Assembly (NCBI GenBank): GCA_004347685.1
Contig: SLTJ01000029.1
Location: 58,677 to 122,676 of the forward strand
From: Clostridia bacterium
Lineage (GTDB): Bacteria > Bacillota > DSM-521 > Neomoorellales > SLTJ01
DNA length: 64,000 bases
Direction of reading: 5' to 3'
The number at the start of each line of letters is the position of its first letter. Position 1 is the first letter of the stretch. Both the position numbers and the translations under genes were made by a program. Below, piece by piece: positions 1 through 8,532 of this stretch. Under the pieces are notes generated by a model. That model did not search any database and was not told the origin of the DNA. It worked only from the letters and a program-made list of their open reading frames with translations.

Positions 1-1093
1 GGCGCCACCCTGAGGGCTACATCATGCAAAACCTCAACCCACACGCCGCCAAGCCCAACCATTACTACCGGCCCAAAGCTGACGTCTCGCTTTACTCCCA
101 CTATCAGCTCCCTAGCCCCCGGCGGGGCCATTTTTTCCACCATCACCCCCTGCCACGTCGCACCAGGATGATAGGCCAGCATTCGGCTTCTGATCAGTGC
201 AAAGGCCGCCTGCACTTCCTCAGCGTTGCTAAGGTTTAGATCCACTCCTCCCGCTTCAGTCTTATGGGTTATTTCGTAGCAAACCCCCTTCACCGCCACC
301 GGGAAGCCCAGCTTTGCCGCCGCCTCACCGGCTGCCTCGGCGCTGGTTGCCATTGTCCCCGCATTTAGAGGCAGGTCATAAGCGGATAGGATTTCCCAAT
401 GCCTTTTATTAGCTGAGGCCCAGCCATTTCCATGGCCGCGCCGATCATGATGAAAATTACTCCGTCTATTTCGTCACTCTCCAGCAATATTTTGGCGCTG
501 CGGAAATACCATTCGCGGTACATGGGACTGGCGGCTCCCAGGTCTACGGGATTCCGGGCACTGCCGTATGCCGGTAGGGCTTCTGTGGCGAATAGCTGCT
601 TTTGTAAGTCCGGCGAAAGTTCCGGTACTTCCAGGCCGTTTTGATCGAGCAGATCGGCCAACTCGGCCCACTGCGCCCCGGAATCGGTTATCATGGCTAC
701 CCTTTTGCCACGTAACGGCGGCTGCAGGGACAGGGCCTTGGCCATGTCCAGCAGTTCCCTTGAAGTTCTGGCCGAGATAACCCCGCACTGCCTGAATGCC
801 GCTTCGTAAACGGCATGGGTACCCACTATGGCTCCGGTGTGGGAGGCCGAGGCTCTGGCCCCGCTGGAGGTGCGCCCGATCTTCAAAGCCACCACCGGCT
901 TGTGTGACGTAATCCGCCTGGCTGTATCCATAAACCTCCGCCCATTACGAATCTGTTCCACGTAAAGGATAATGGCTCTGGTTTCCGGATCTTCACCCAG
1001 GTACTCGAGAAGATCGTTCTCATCTATGTCCACCTTGTTACCAATGCTGAAAAACTTGCTGAAATATATACCCTGTCCTAATCCACTCGACAA
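1..1093 (-). pseudogene. Broken NDP-forming acyl-CoA synthetase, runs off the left edge
   Basis: Positions 365-1093 encode about 240 residues of the succinyl-CoA-ligase-like part of an ADP/NDP-forming acyl-CoA synthetase, with a phosphohistidine-type segment (SASHTGAIVGTHAVYEAAF) and a NPVDL motif. The frame ends at a TAA at 365. From about position 353 leftward another frame encodes the start of the ATP-grasp domain (VAVKG, ITHKTEAGG) and leaves the window. The linker normally joining the two domains is missing. The 5' end starts inside the CoA-ligase domain, directly after a UbiD fragment, so the N-terminal CoA-binding domain is also gone. I infer a dead gene shortened by at least two deletions. 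The family makes or uses acyl-CoA with ATP regeneration, which would suit the nearby CoA-ester catabolism. Confidence 0.75.
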
Positions 1094-1285
1094 AGGGGCC
1101 TTCGGGCCGGGTATCCCGGATCATTAAGTCGCCTTCAAGGACGATTTCTGCCGTGGCCGGGACATACAGGTCGCTGGTGAGGCAACGGACTATTTCCACC
1201 GGCTCCCCACCGCGCAAGCTCCCCGCAAAGGCATATTCATCAGCCCGTATTGGCAACCTGGTAGCTGAAGCTATAATGAGGTTAA
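1090..1285 (-). pseudogene. Internal fragment of a UbiD-family decarboxylase
   Basis: The minus strand reads a stretch typical of the middle of UbiD-like prenyl-FMN (de)carboxylases: ATRLPIRADEYAFAGSLRG, then PVEIVRCLTSDLYVP, ATAEIVLEG and EGPFVE. Intact members are around 450-500 residues; only about 65 survive. Upstream the fragment is joined to a truncated lipoprotein gene and downstream to a truncated acyl-CoA synthetase, both out of phase. UbiD relatives act on aromatic acids, so this may be a relic of aromatic metabolism like that encoded further right. No start codon or complete domain remains. Confidence 0.7.
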
Positions 1286-1489
1286 GCTTACTTTCTGCTG
1301 GCCGGACTGCTGCGTGGCGTTTCCCTTCGCCTCTTGAGCCGGTGGCTGGACTGTATTAACGGCGGCCGGCCCTCTTGCACCTTCCTGCGTACTGCCACTA
1401 CTGCACCCACCAATGGCTGCCAGTAGCAACAGCGCACATAAGCTTGCGTAGATAACCCTTCTCCACCTACACATCTTCTCTCCCCCCAA
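1271..1489 (-). pseudogene. Truncated lipoprotein (signal peptide only)
   Basis: The 72-residue frame begins with a basic stretch, a hydrophobic core and a lipobox (LAAIGGC), followed by a low-complexity Ser/Gly/Gln linker and an abrupt stop. That is the layout of a lipid-anchored solute-binding protein such as the intact TAXI protein at 26094, which has a similar linker before its folded domain. Here the folded domain is missing: within a few codons of KVSL the DNA becomes UbiD sequence. It probably was a transporter binding protein. If still translated it would yield only a lipidated tail. Confidence 0.6.
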
Positions 1490-1609
1490 AAGTTGTTCTC
1501 ATAAGAAACATCATACGAAATAGGGCGATGTCTTCTTGGTAATAACATATACCAAACTCGAGTAATTGTCTGTACTCCACTTTACAAATTAATTGTCGGT
1601 TGAATACCA

Positions 1610-2293
1610 CTACCTGGCCCATCTTTCGAGTTCCTGCGGGTCCATGATAACTATTTCCCTGTTTTTCTTCCTGATTATTTTTTTCGCTTCAAAGGCATCA
1701 AGAACATTGGTAACGCTTACACGGCTGGTGCCGGTGAATTCGGCGAGTTCTTGGTGTGTAATCCTCAACTTGATAGCTTTCGCCTGCCGGTCTCCCGCGC
1801 CGTCCGTAACGTTAATTATTTCTCCCCAGCGCTTTCCGAGGTAAATCAATCCGCTAGCCACCTTGCCAAAACGGTCGTAAAAGCATATCGCGCTATATTG
1901 TTTGCCCATAGACCACAGCTTCTCGGCCAGAGATCCTATGCAAAGCTCGGCAAAACCGATGTCTCCGTTGACAAACTTCCAAAACTGCTCCCTTGTAAAG
2001 CAGATAACCTGGCAATCCATTACCGCGATGGCAGTTGCCCCGTAGGACTTATTTTTAACTAGCCCCAGTTCCCCGAATATGTTCCCGTCTTCAACGTAAC
2101 ACAACGTCTTCTGGGTCCCATCCGGCCCCAGGGACGTAAACTTCACTAGCCCTTTCTCCAGGTAATAGGCCTTTTCAGCTTTCTCGTGCTGCTGGTAAAA
2201 TACCGTCTTTGGCCGGCAAGTCAGCCGCACTCCCTGGGCGAGGGCAGCCTCGTCCGGCTTCTCCACTGGGGACGCTATGACCTGCATCTGCAT
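1610..2293 (-). CDS. Crp/Fnr-family transcriptional regulator (copy 1)
   Basis: The roughly 227-residue protein has an N-terminal cyclic-nucleotide-binding-like beta barrel (YYLEKGLVKF, IFGELGLV), a long dimer helix and a C-terminal winged helix-turn-helix (ITHQELAEFTGTSRVSVTNV). I chose the ATG at 2293, which has GAGGGGTG a few bases upstream. It is about half identical by eye to the divergently transcribed copy at 2615; both proteins begin MQVIASP and end in ...LERW. No N-terminal cysteine cluster for an Fnr-type [4Fe-4S] is visible, so the ligand is unknown. Position beside an anaerobic catabolic region suggests control of those genes, which is inference. Confidence 0.85.
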   Translation of the reverse strand: MQMQVIASPVEKPDEAALAQGVRLTCRPKTVFYQQHEKAEKAYYLEKGLVKFTSLGPDGTQKTLCYVEDGNIFGELGLVKNKSYGATAIAVMDCQVICFTREQFWKFVNGDIGFAELCIGSLAEKLWSMGKQYSAICFYDRFGKVASGLIYLGKRWGEIINVTDGAGDRQAKAIKLRITHQELAEFTGTSRVSVTNVLDAFEAKKIIRKKNREIVIMDPQELERWAR

Positions 2294-2614
2294 ATCAATC
2301 ACCCCTCGCAATTCTTCCCGGAAACCGCACAGATACCAGCCAGACTACTCTGGGTAGCGATGGCTGGCCTGCAGCCTCCGGCATAGTACTGCCTGGCCAT
2401 CTGCCAAGGTATAAAGGGAACACGCAGTATTGAAATATTTAAACGGTGATATGTAAAGGGAACTTTCTCCTCAAGATTATAACAGGATTCGCCGGGTTGT
2501 GGAAGTACCAAAGTATCCCCGAGCTCAAATCAATCAACAAGGGCTGAAAACAAAATTATTGCTCATTGTTCCATGCTGCGTTATACTTCTTTTTGAGGAA
2601 CGGGGGTGTGAATT
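2294..2614. other. Divergent intergenic region between two Crp/Fnr genes
   Basis: About 320 bases separate the two regulator genes and must hold both promoters. The right half is AT-rich. I could not assign a convincing -35/-10 pair or a clear Crp/Fnr palindrome. No gene is seen here. Confidence 0.4.
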
Positions 2615-3313
2615 ATGCAGGTTATTGCTTCTCCAGAAAAGAGACTCAGTGATGCGCTACTCTCCCAGGGGGCCAAGATGATTTACCGCGCGGGGACTGT
2701 TTTTTTCAATGAGCATGAGGAGGCGCACCGAGCCTTCTATCTGGAAAAGGGCGTGGTGAAATTCACGTTATTCAACAGGAATGGGTGTGAGAGGACGCTC
2801 TGCTTCACCGGGGCCGGGACCATGGTCGGAGAGTTTGGGCTAGTGGGTTATTCGGCCGGTAATTTTCTCGACACTACCTATGGAGCCACGGCCATTGCCG
2901 TGGTGGAATGCGAGGCGGTGATGTTTACCAAGGACCAGTTTATCAGGCTGATGCGTGAGGACTCTGATTTTGCCCTGCTCTGTTCCATTTCCTTGCGGGA
3001 GAAATTGCTATGGATGGTAGAGCATTACAGTGCCGTCTGTTTTCATGATCAATTTGGCAAAGTGGCTCGGGGACTATTGCTGCTCGCCAGGCGCCTGGGT
3101 GAACCGGTCTTGCTTCCAGCCAAGAATGGCCGCCAGGCTGCCAGCGGCGTAAGGCTGCGGATAAGTCATCAGGAGCTAGCCGATTTCACCGACACCAGTC
3201 GGGTCACGGTCACCAATGTCCTGGGCATGTTTGCGGCTAACAATGTTATTGAAAAGAGGCCGAAGGAGATTATTGTCCTAAACATAGAGGCCCTTGAACG
3301 CTGGACAATGTAG
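2615..3313 (+). CDS. Crp/Fnr-family transcriptional regulator (copy 2)
   Basis: The 232-residue paralogue of the gene at 1610 has the same plan: cNMP-binding-like barrel (FYLEKGVVKFTLF, MVGEFGLVGY), dimer helix, then a winged HTH (ISHQELADFTDTSRVTVTNV). The ATG at 2615 follows GGAACGGGGGTG. It lies 240 bases upstream of a PaaK-type CoA ligase on the same strand and could regulate that operon. The effector is unknown; CO, nitric oxide, redox state or an acyl-CoA are all possible in this superfamily. The two-copy divergent layout suggests local duplication. Confidence 0.85.
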   Translation: MQVIASPEKRLSDALLSQGAKMIYRAGTVFFNEHEEAHRAFYLEKGVVKFTLFNRNGCERTLCFTGAGTMVGEFGLVGYSAGNFLDTTYGATAIAVVECEAVMFTKDQFIRLMREDSDFALLCSISLREKLLWMVEHYSAVCFHDQFGKVARGLLLLARRLGEPVLLPAKNGRQAASGVRLRISHQELADFTDTSRVTVTNVLGMFAANNVIEKRPKEIIVLNIEALERWTM

Positions 3314-3329
3314 TGCAAATTACTATTTT

Positions 3330-3353
3330 CTTGTCAAGTTAAAGACAGACAAG
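3330..3353. promoter_or_regulatory. Inverted repeat upstream of the CoA ligase operon
   Basis: CTTGTC and GACAAG form a perfect six-base inverted repeat separated by 12 bases, just after the Crp/Fnr gene and about 200 bases before the CoA ligase. It could bind a dimeric regulator such as one of the two neighbours, but the spacing is not the canonical Crp or Fnr spacing, so the assignment is tentative. Confidence 0.3.
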
Positions 3354-3553
3354 TCGCTCGAGTAGTGATACGCTACATAGCATAGACAAAATAGGGGCTT
3401 TTGGATGTGGCCGCCAGTAACAATTGGCAGGGGTACGAGTATAAGGGGGTGACAAAGATAGGCCGGTAACTTTCTTCAGAGCGGGCGAGAGATCTTATCG
3501 CGAGATCTCGTTGTGAGGCGGCAAGTGCTTTGAGTAAAGGGGGCTGGTAAGAA

Positions 3554-4897
3554 ATGCCGCTTTATTCGCAGAAGGCTATGGATAGCCCTTACTGGAACGA
3601 GTACCTGGAATGTATGCCCAGGGAAAAACTAAACGAACTGCACCTGCGGAGATTGAAGGGCCTTATTAAATATGCCTATGAAAACGTCACCATGTACAAG
3701 GAAATTTATGATGAGGCTGGGGTGCGGCCTGAGGATATTAATACCTTAGACGATTATGTCAAGAAGCTTCCAGCTATCGACAAGAAAGATGTGTTAGCTT
3801 GCCAGAGTCGCAGACCGCCCTATGGCGAAGCCATCGTGCGCGGCAGCGAGGACTACATCAGCCTGTTCTATATGACTTCCGGCACCACCGGCCGGCCGCT
3901 CATGGAGCCTGGGTATTTCAAGGACATCCAGCAGCAGTGGACGCACCAGTGGTGGGCTCATGGGATCCGCTCGTCTGACGTTTTCTATATCGCCTTCCCC
4001 TTTGGCACCTTCATGGGGTTTTGGAGCGCCTATTTCGACGCCATCTTGCTGGGAGCCCAGGTCATTTCCTCCGGAGGCCAGGATTCCAAGGGCCGCATCC
4101 GGCAGATAGTCGAGCTAAAGCCAACAGTCCTGGTTGCCACGCCTACATACATCCGCCACCTGGCGGAGATAGCCAGGGAAATGGGGGTGGACCCGGCCAG
4201 CACCAGCGTCAAGTACCTGACGGTGGCGGCCGAGAAGATTACTACCCTCCCGCATCTTCGCGAGGAATTCGAGACCACCTGGGCAGCGAAGGCTTTAGAG
4301 ATTTTCGGCATTTCCGAGCTGTGGGGAGCGGCCAGTTTCTCTTGCCCTAATCACCCGGAGCGGTTACACCTGAGCGAGTCCAGTGGCTTCGGAATCGTGG
4401 TGGACGAAAAAGGGGATGTGGTGTCAAATGGTGGCCGGGGAGAGTTTATCTTAACCAGCTACAATCCCACGGTCATGCCATTGATAAAGTACCGCACCCA
4501 TGACGTGGTTGAGGGACACTTTGAAGGATGTGATTGCGGCCGAACCTGGCTGTGGCTGCAAGGCGGGGTTCTGGGCCGGACGGATCAGATGCTGAAGATA
4601 AAGGGTACCAATGTCTACCCGGATGGTATTGAGGCCATCCTTGGTGAGATAAAGGGTCTGTCTGGTAACCTGGAGATTCACGTCACTTCGGAGGAAGACG
4701 GCGATGCCGTGAGTGTAAAGATAGAGCCGAAGGAAGGTGTGCCGGCGGGCGAGTATGAGGCCCTTGGGAGGAAGGCCCGGGAGGAATTGAAGGCTAAGAT
4801 CGGGGTGAGCATCTGGGTGGAGATTGTTCCCCCGAAAAGCCTGCCCAGGTATGAAGTCAAGGGCAAGAAGGTGATAGATCATAGGGTTAAGAAGTAA
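3554..4897 (+). CDS. PaaK-type phenylacetate/benzoate-CoA ligase family protein
   Basis: The 447-residue protein is an adenylate-forming acyl-CoA ligase of the phenylacetate-CoA ligase type. It shows the short family N-terminus (YWNEYLECMPREKL), the phosphate-binding motif MTSGTTGRPL near residue 110, a hinge region GRTDQMLKIKG, and the AMP_binding_C domain with a C-terminal lysine-rich end. It should convert a carboxylic acid plus ATP and CoA to acyl-CoA, AMP and pyrophosphate in the cytoplasm. Substrate cannot be read from sequence; the nearby benzoyl-CoA reductase genes make an aromatic acid plausible. It leads a plus-strand run with nitroreductase, unknown, ferredoxin and symporter genes. 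A paralogue lies at 29767. Confidence 0.85.
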   Translation: MPLYSQKAMDSPYWNEYLECMPREKLNELHLRRLKGLIKYAYENVTMYKEIYDEAGVRPEDINTLDDYVKKLPAIDKKDVLACQSRRPPYGEAIVRGSEDYISLFYMTSGTTGRPLMEPGYFKDIQQQWTHQWWAHGIRSSDVFYIAFPFGTFMGFWSAYFDAILLGAQVISSGGQDSKGRIRQIVELKPTVLVATPTYIRHLAEIAREMGVDPASTSVKYLTVAAEKITTLPHLREEFETTWAAKALEIFGISELWGAASFSCPNHPERLHLSESSGFGIVVDEKGDVVSNGGRGEFILTSYNPTVMPLIKYRTHDVVEGHFEGCDCGRTWLWLQGGVLGRTDQMLKIKGTNVYPDGIEAILGEIKGLSGNLEIHVTSEEDGDAVSVKIEPKEGVPAGEYEALGRKAREELKAKIGVSIWVEIVPPKSLPRYEVKGKKVIDHRVKK

Positions 4898-4985
4898 GGA
4901 AGGGTAGAGCGTTACTTTTGAAGAGGCATCGCATTCCTGCGGCCCATTTCGGACCAACCACCAATTTTCGAGGGCGGTGATATGC

Positions 4986-5660
4986 ATGGATGAACAGGCC
5001 ATCATGGAGGTTATTATAACCAGAAAAAGCATACGTAAGTACAAACCCGACCCAATTCCTGCGGATGTGGTGGAAAAGTTAATTGAAGCTGCCCGCTGGT
5101 CTCCCTCCACCGATAATGCCCAGGCGTGGCGTTTCATTGCCGTTCGGGACAGGAATATCATCGAACAACTGGGGGTGGTTTCCGGGACCGGGGTATTTAC
5201 CCGTTTGCGCATTCAGCAGTTTCTCACTGGCCAGTTGCAGAAACGTTTTAAAGACGTGCCGCCGGAGAAAAAGGCGCAGGTGTTCAAAAAGCTGACCAGC
5301 GGGTTTATGTCCGGCTACCTGGGAACAGCACCGTTAGTGATCGTGGTGTGCGGCCACAAGAATAGCGTGGCGGCCATGGTCTATGATTGTTCCGCGGCCC
5401 TGGAAAATATCCTGATTGCGGCCCACGGCCTCGGCCTCGGGGCAACGTGGACGCAGGCTGTGACCAGCGATCCGAGGGATGAGGCGCGAACCAAGGCTGT
5501 CCTAAACATCCCTGAAGACTGGAAAGTAATCAGCGCGGTTTCTATCGGATACCCGGGAGAAGCTCCTGGACCCCGGCCGCGCAAACCGCTGGAAGATATA
5601 GTATACTACGACAGGTGGGGCCAGGATAAACCTCGAGGAGGCGAAGTGGTAAATGAATAG
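4986..5660 (+). CDS. Nitroreductase-family flavoprotein
   Basis: The protein has the FMN-binding nitroreductase fold: an N-terminal TRKSIRKYKPDPIP helix, ARWSPSTDNAQAWRF for FMN phosphate contact, and a C-terminal GLGATW loop. At about 224 residues it is a typical dimeric FMN oxidoreductase. The ATG at 4986 is preferred over the in-frame GTG at 4977 because it lies closer to the GGGCGGTG ribosome site. It overlaps the next gene by 8 bases, implying translational coupling. In this context it might act on an enoyl- or dienoyl-CoA or pass electrons to the ferredoxin two genes on, but that is inference; the family is functionally broad. Confidence 0.8.
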   Translation: MDEQAIMEVIITRKSIRKYKPDPIPADVVEKLIEAARWSPSTDNAQAWRFIAVRDRNIIEQLGVVSGTGVFTRLRIQQFLTGQLQKRFKDVPPEKKAQVFKKLTSGFMSGYLGTAPLVIVVCGHKNSVAAMVYDCSAALENILIAAHGLGLGATWTQAVTSDPRDEARTKAVLNIPEDWKVISAVSIGYPGEAPGPRPRKPLEDIVYYDRWGQDKPRGGEVVNE

Positions 5661-6195
5661 CAGCAATCTCAGCGCCTACGAGGCCGTAAAGGACATTTTG
5701 CTCGACCTGGAGCTGAGTTTCCACGATGCCGAGGGCTGGGCAGTGAGGCTGCCGATATATCCGGTAGTGGGCGCTTCGCTATATAATCGCCTGAAGCAGT
5801 CAGGCAAGATTGATGTCAATGGTGAAAATGAGGCTCTAGCCCTGGAGGGCCTGGCGCGGGCCTTCGCGGAGTACGGGCTGGCCCAGGGAGTGAATATCGA
5901 GCGTGTTGGCGACATCCAGTGCCGTATCGAGGTAGAGGGGTGCGCCCTGGCGGCCATAGACCAGGCCATCAGTGGTCGGGGGATAGAGCCATTCCTGTGC
6001 CCGCTGGTGAATGTCTGCGCCCTGTTTCTGGAGGAAAGGCTTGGGGCCTTTGTGGAACGGCTGGATCAGGATTTACAGCCGGAGCGGTGTGTGCATAATG
6101 TGACTATCTTCAAGCTGAAGCCGAATCTAACCCTGAAGGAGGTACTGGAAGATTCCCCCTTTGAGTGGGATGTGGCAAAGGTGGTTACGGACTAG
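5653..6195 (+). CDS. Conserved-looking protein of unknown function
   Basis: I do not recognise this 180-residue cytoplasmic protein. It has no membrane segment or cofactor motif; it is acidic with a two-part look (residues 1-90 helical, 90-180 mixed). A DUF3786-like fold is possible, because several proteins coupled to ferredoxins have a similar size, but I cannot confirm this. It overlaps the nitroreductase by 8 bases and its TAG stop overlaps the GTG start of the ferredoxin (TAGTG), so the three are almost certainly co-translated and may form one complex. Confidence 0.6.
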   Translation: MNSSNLSAYEAVKDILLDLELSFHDAEGWAVRLPIYPVVGASLYNRLKQSGKIDVNGENEALALEGLARAFAEYGLAQGVNIERVGDIQCRIEVEGCALAAIDQAISGRGIEPFLCPLVNVCALFLEERLGAFVERLDQDLQPERCVHNVTIFKLKPNLTLKEVLEDSPFEWDVAKVVTD

Positions 6196-6377
6196 TGGCG
6201 GTCAGCGTAAACTATGATCTCTGCACCGGATGCCGCAACTGCATCGAAAACTGCTCGAACAACGTTCTCGATCTTGTTAACGGCCGCGTGACTCCTGTCA
6301 ACCCTGACGAATGCACCGAGTGCCTAACCTGTGAACTGGGGTGCCCTCATGAGGCGATTCACATCATTGAGGAGTAA
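6195..6377 (+). CDS. Small 2[4Fe-4S] ferredoxin
   Basis: The 60-residue protein has two clusters of cysteines, CTGCRNCIENC and CTECLTCELGC followed by P, the standard spacing of a bacterial 2[4Fe-4S] ferredoxin. The GTG at 6195 overlaps the preceding stop codon and sits behind AAAGGTGG; it gives a normal ferredoxin N-terminus (AVSVNYDLCTGC), unlike the longer frame from 6165. Likely electron carrier for the nitroreductase-type flavoprotein two genes upstream. Confidence 0.85.
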   Translation: MAVSVNYDLCTGCRNCIENCSNNVLDLVNGRVTPVNPDECTECLTCELGCPHEAIHIIEE

Positions 6378-6412
6378 GCGGGTAGGGTACAAAATCATGG
6401 AATGGAGGTGTG

Positions 6413-6667
6413 GTGGCCAGTATGTCGGCAAAGGTACGGATGGCCATCCCTTGGTTGCTGGCCCTGATAACCTTGCTTTTGATGTTTGATTTTTGGACAT
6501 GGGATAACGATGCCTTTTTCGTGTGGTCCTTTGCCCCATGGGCTTATTTCTGGTACTTTGTTCCCTATGCATCTATCAGTTATCTTGCTATTGCTGTGCT
6601 GCTCAAACTGGCCTGGCCGGAACCGCCGCAAAGTATGATCGAAGGTAGGGCCAAAAGGGGGGACTAA
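6413..6667 (+). CDS. Small two-helix membrane protein paired with the symporter
   Basis: About 84 residues with two strong transmembrane segments (WLLALITLLLMFDFW and YFWYFVPYASISYLAIAVLL) and a basic C-terminus. It ends 5 bases before the symporter gene. Small DUF3311/DUF997-like proteins often precede sodium:solute symporters, and an equivalent pair occurs at 21690 in this window, so it is probably an accessory subunit. The start is ambiguous: GTG at 6410 or 6413, or ATG at 6422; GGAGG at about 6404-6408 favours the GTG at 6413. Confidence 0.7.
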   Translation: MASMSAKVRMAIPWLLALITLLLMFDFWTWDNDAFFVWSFAPWAYFWYFVPYASISYLAIAVLLKLAWPEPPQSMIEGRAKRGD

Positions 6668-6672
6668 GGGTA

Positions 6673-8190
6673 ATGGGGATGGCTCTTACTATTGTCGTAG
6701 TTGCGATATATCTTATAGTTACTTTGGTGATCGGGTGGTTGGCTACCCGTAGGACGAGTTCCACCGTAGGCGACGATTACTTTATGGCCAGTCGCACCTT
6801 ATCTAAGATTACCCTGGTGATGGCTGTGCTGGCCACCCAGTGGTCGGCCTTTGTCATCATGGGATTGCCCGGCGAAGCTTACCGCTCTGGCTTCGGCACC
6901 CTGGGGAAGTATGCCTCGGTAGCCTTCGGTTGCGCCTTTGGCGCCTATATGATCGGTTACCGGGCGTGGTTACTGGGAAAGCGCTACGGGTATTCCACCT
7001 CACCCGAACTGCTTGCGGCACGGTTCAGCAGCCCCGCGGCTCACATTGTAACCCTGGTGGTCTCCCTGTACTATACGGTGCCCTATCTGATCACCGGCAT
7101 GATGGCCGGAGGACAGGCAGTGGTAATCATCACTCAGGGAGCGGTGCCATACTGGCTCGGCGCGCTGATTATGGGTGCTGTGACTGTTTACTATATTGCC
7201 GGCGGGGGGATGCGTGGCGCCGCCCAGGTGGCTGTTTTGCAGGGCGTTGTTATCTTCATAGGTATGGTAATATTGGTTATCTTTGTCGGGGCCAGCCAGG
7301 GAACGGCTAATATTCTGGAGAAGGTGCCGCCTAATCTCCTCACCAGAGAAGGAAAGTTCACCCCTGTCGAATATATAGCCCAGGCCTTGATAATGTTCGG
7401 TAATCCAGTTATATTTCCGCAGCTTTTGGCCAAGCTGATGAGTTCGCGGTCAGTAGAGGACCTTAAGATAACCAGTGTTGCCTGGCCAGTGGGTACATTC
7501 ACTGTTTTCGCTCTGGCCATTCTTATGGGCGTGTGGGGGGCCGCGCTGGTCCCGGGATTGCAAGGTCCCGCCACCGAAAATGTTCTGTTCATGATGTTTG
7601 CCAAGTACGCGCCGCCTTTCCTGGGAGCTCTCCTTATCGTCGTCCTTCTGGCTGCGGTTGCTTCGACCCTTGACGGGCAGTTGCTGACCGTCTCCCAGTT
7701 GGCTACGCTGGATATCTTCAAACGCTATACCCACCTGTCTGAAGATCGAGTAGTCAGATTCGGCCGCTGGGCAGTAATAGTGGTAGCGATGATATCTTAT
7801 CTGGGTGCTTTGATCCGGCCCGGCAATATCCTGGTGATCGCCGTATTCGCCTTCGCTGGTTTCTGCCTCCTTTTCTGGGGCGCCCTCCTGGCCCTGCACT
7901 GGAAACGGATGAACAAGTGGGGCTTTGTGGTGGGGGTTTCAGTGGGGGAGATCCTGTTACATCTGTGGCAATTTCATCTCATCCCCTATTTCCCTGGCAT
8001 CCCCAATGCCTTCTTACCGGCGCTGATTATTACGGTACTCCTGTCGGTGGTAATCTCTTTAACAATACCGCAAAGCGAAGACGAGGCCAGGGCCAGGGAT
8101 CGCTTCTTCAGCGTATTTGCCGAAGCCTTTGGGGACGGCGGTAAAGCTGCCGAGATACCGGTATCCGGTACGGTGAAATCAAGTATGTAG
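6673..8190 (+). CDS. Sodium:solute symporter (SSS family)
   Basis: The 505-residue protein has 12-13 hydrophobic segments and SSS hallmarks: DDYFMASRTLSKITLVMA near residue 35, a Gly-rich YYIAGGGMRGAAQ stretch near 180, and a core ...ASTLDGQLLTVSQL region near 330 that usually contributes to the sodium site. It should import an organic substrate with Na+. Relatives carry solutes such as pantothenate, proline or carboxylates. The operon with a CoA ligase suggests a carboxylic acid substrate (inference). A paralogue lies at 21962. Confidence 0.85.
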   Translation: MGMALTIVVVAIYLIVTLVIGWLATRRTSSTVGDDYFMASRTLSKITLVMAVLATQWSAFVIMGLPGEAYRSGFGTLGKYASVAFGCAFGAYMIGYRAWLLGKRYGYSTSPELLAARFSSPAAHIVTLVVSLYYTVPYLITGMMAGGQAVVIITQGAVPYWLGALIMGAVTVYYIAGGGMRGAAQVAVLQGVVIFIGMVILVIFVGASQGTANILEKVPPNLLTREGKFTPVEYIAQALIMFGNPVIFPQLLAKLMSSRSVEDLKITSVAWPVGTFTVFALAILMGVWGAALVPGLQGPATENVLFMMFAKYAPPFLGALLIVVLLAAVASTLDGQLLTVSQLATLDIFKRYTHLSEDRVVRFGRWAVIVVAMISYLGALIRPGNILVIAVFAFAGFCLLFWGALLALHWKRMNKWGFVVGVSVGEILLHLWQFHLIPYFPGIPNAFLPALIITVLLSVVISLTIPQSEDEARARDRFFSVFAEAFGDGGKAAEIPVSGTVKSSM

Positions 8191-8251
8191 GTGGAACTAT
8201 CGTATGGATGCTGACGCAAATCTGAACAAACTTCATGGGGAGGATAGGACT

Positions 8252-8434
8252 GTGACTGAAGAAATCCGGGGAGAGTTATTGGCCAAAATTGCCCAGATGC
8301 GGCAGTTGGCCGGGGAAGTGAAGGAAGAAGCTGGCATTCCTTCAATAGAAGCCTTCATGCGCACCAGCGACGTTTACTGTATGTGGGCGCAGTGGTTCCT
8401 CGGGGAGGGAGAGGTGCAGGTGGAAGCGAAATAG
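8252..8434 (+). CDS. Small unknown protein ending the symporter operon
   Basis: A 60-residue soluble acidic protein with an alpha-helical look (EEIRGELLAKIAQMRQLAGE). The GTG at 8252 has a good ribosome site (GGGGAGGA, 7 bases away) and is preferred to the in-frame ATG at 8204. It follows the symporter by about 60 bases. No known domain is recognised. Confidence 0.5.
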   Translation: MTEEIRGELLAKIAQMRQLAGEVKEEAGIPSIEAFMRTSDVYCMWAQWFLGEGEVQVEAK

Positions 8435-8532
8435 CCTTGCCTGGCGGTCTAGGTCAGGATTCTTGTCTTCGAATGCTGGCCCGCCAAGTGCCTGTCCGGC
8501 CTGGCGGGCCATGATGGGGTGTAAGTAAGGGC

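Noticed and set aside
1038..1256. Stop codons in the UbiD/acyl-CoA synthetase remnants as possible recoding sites
   Set aside because: The families change across the junctions and no homologous residue is replaced, so these are deletion joints, not selenocysteine codons.
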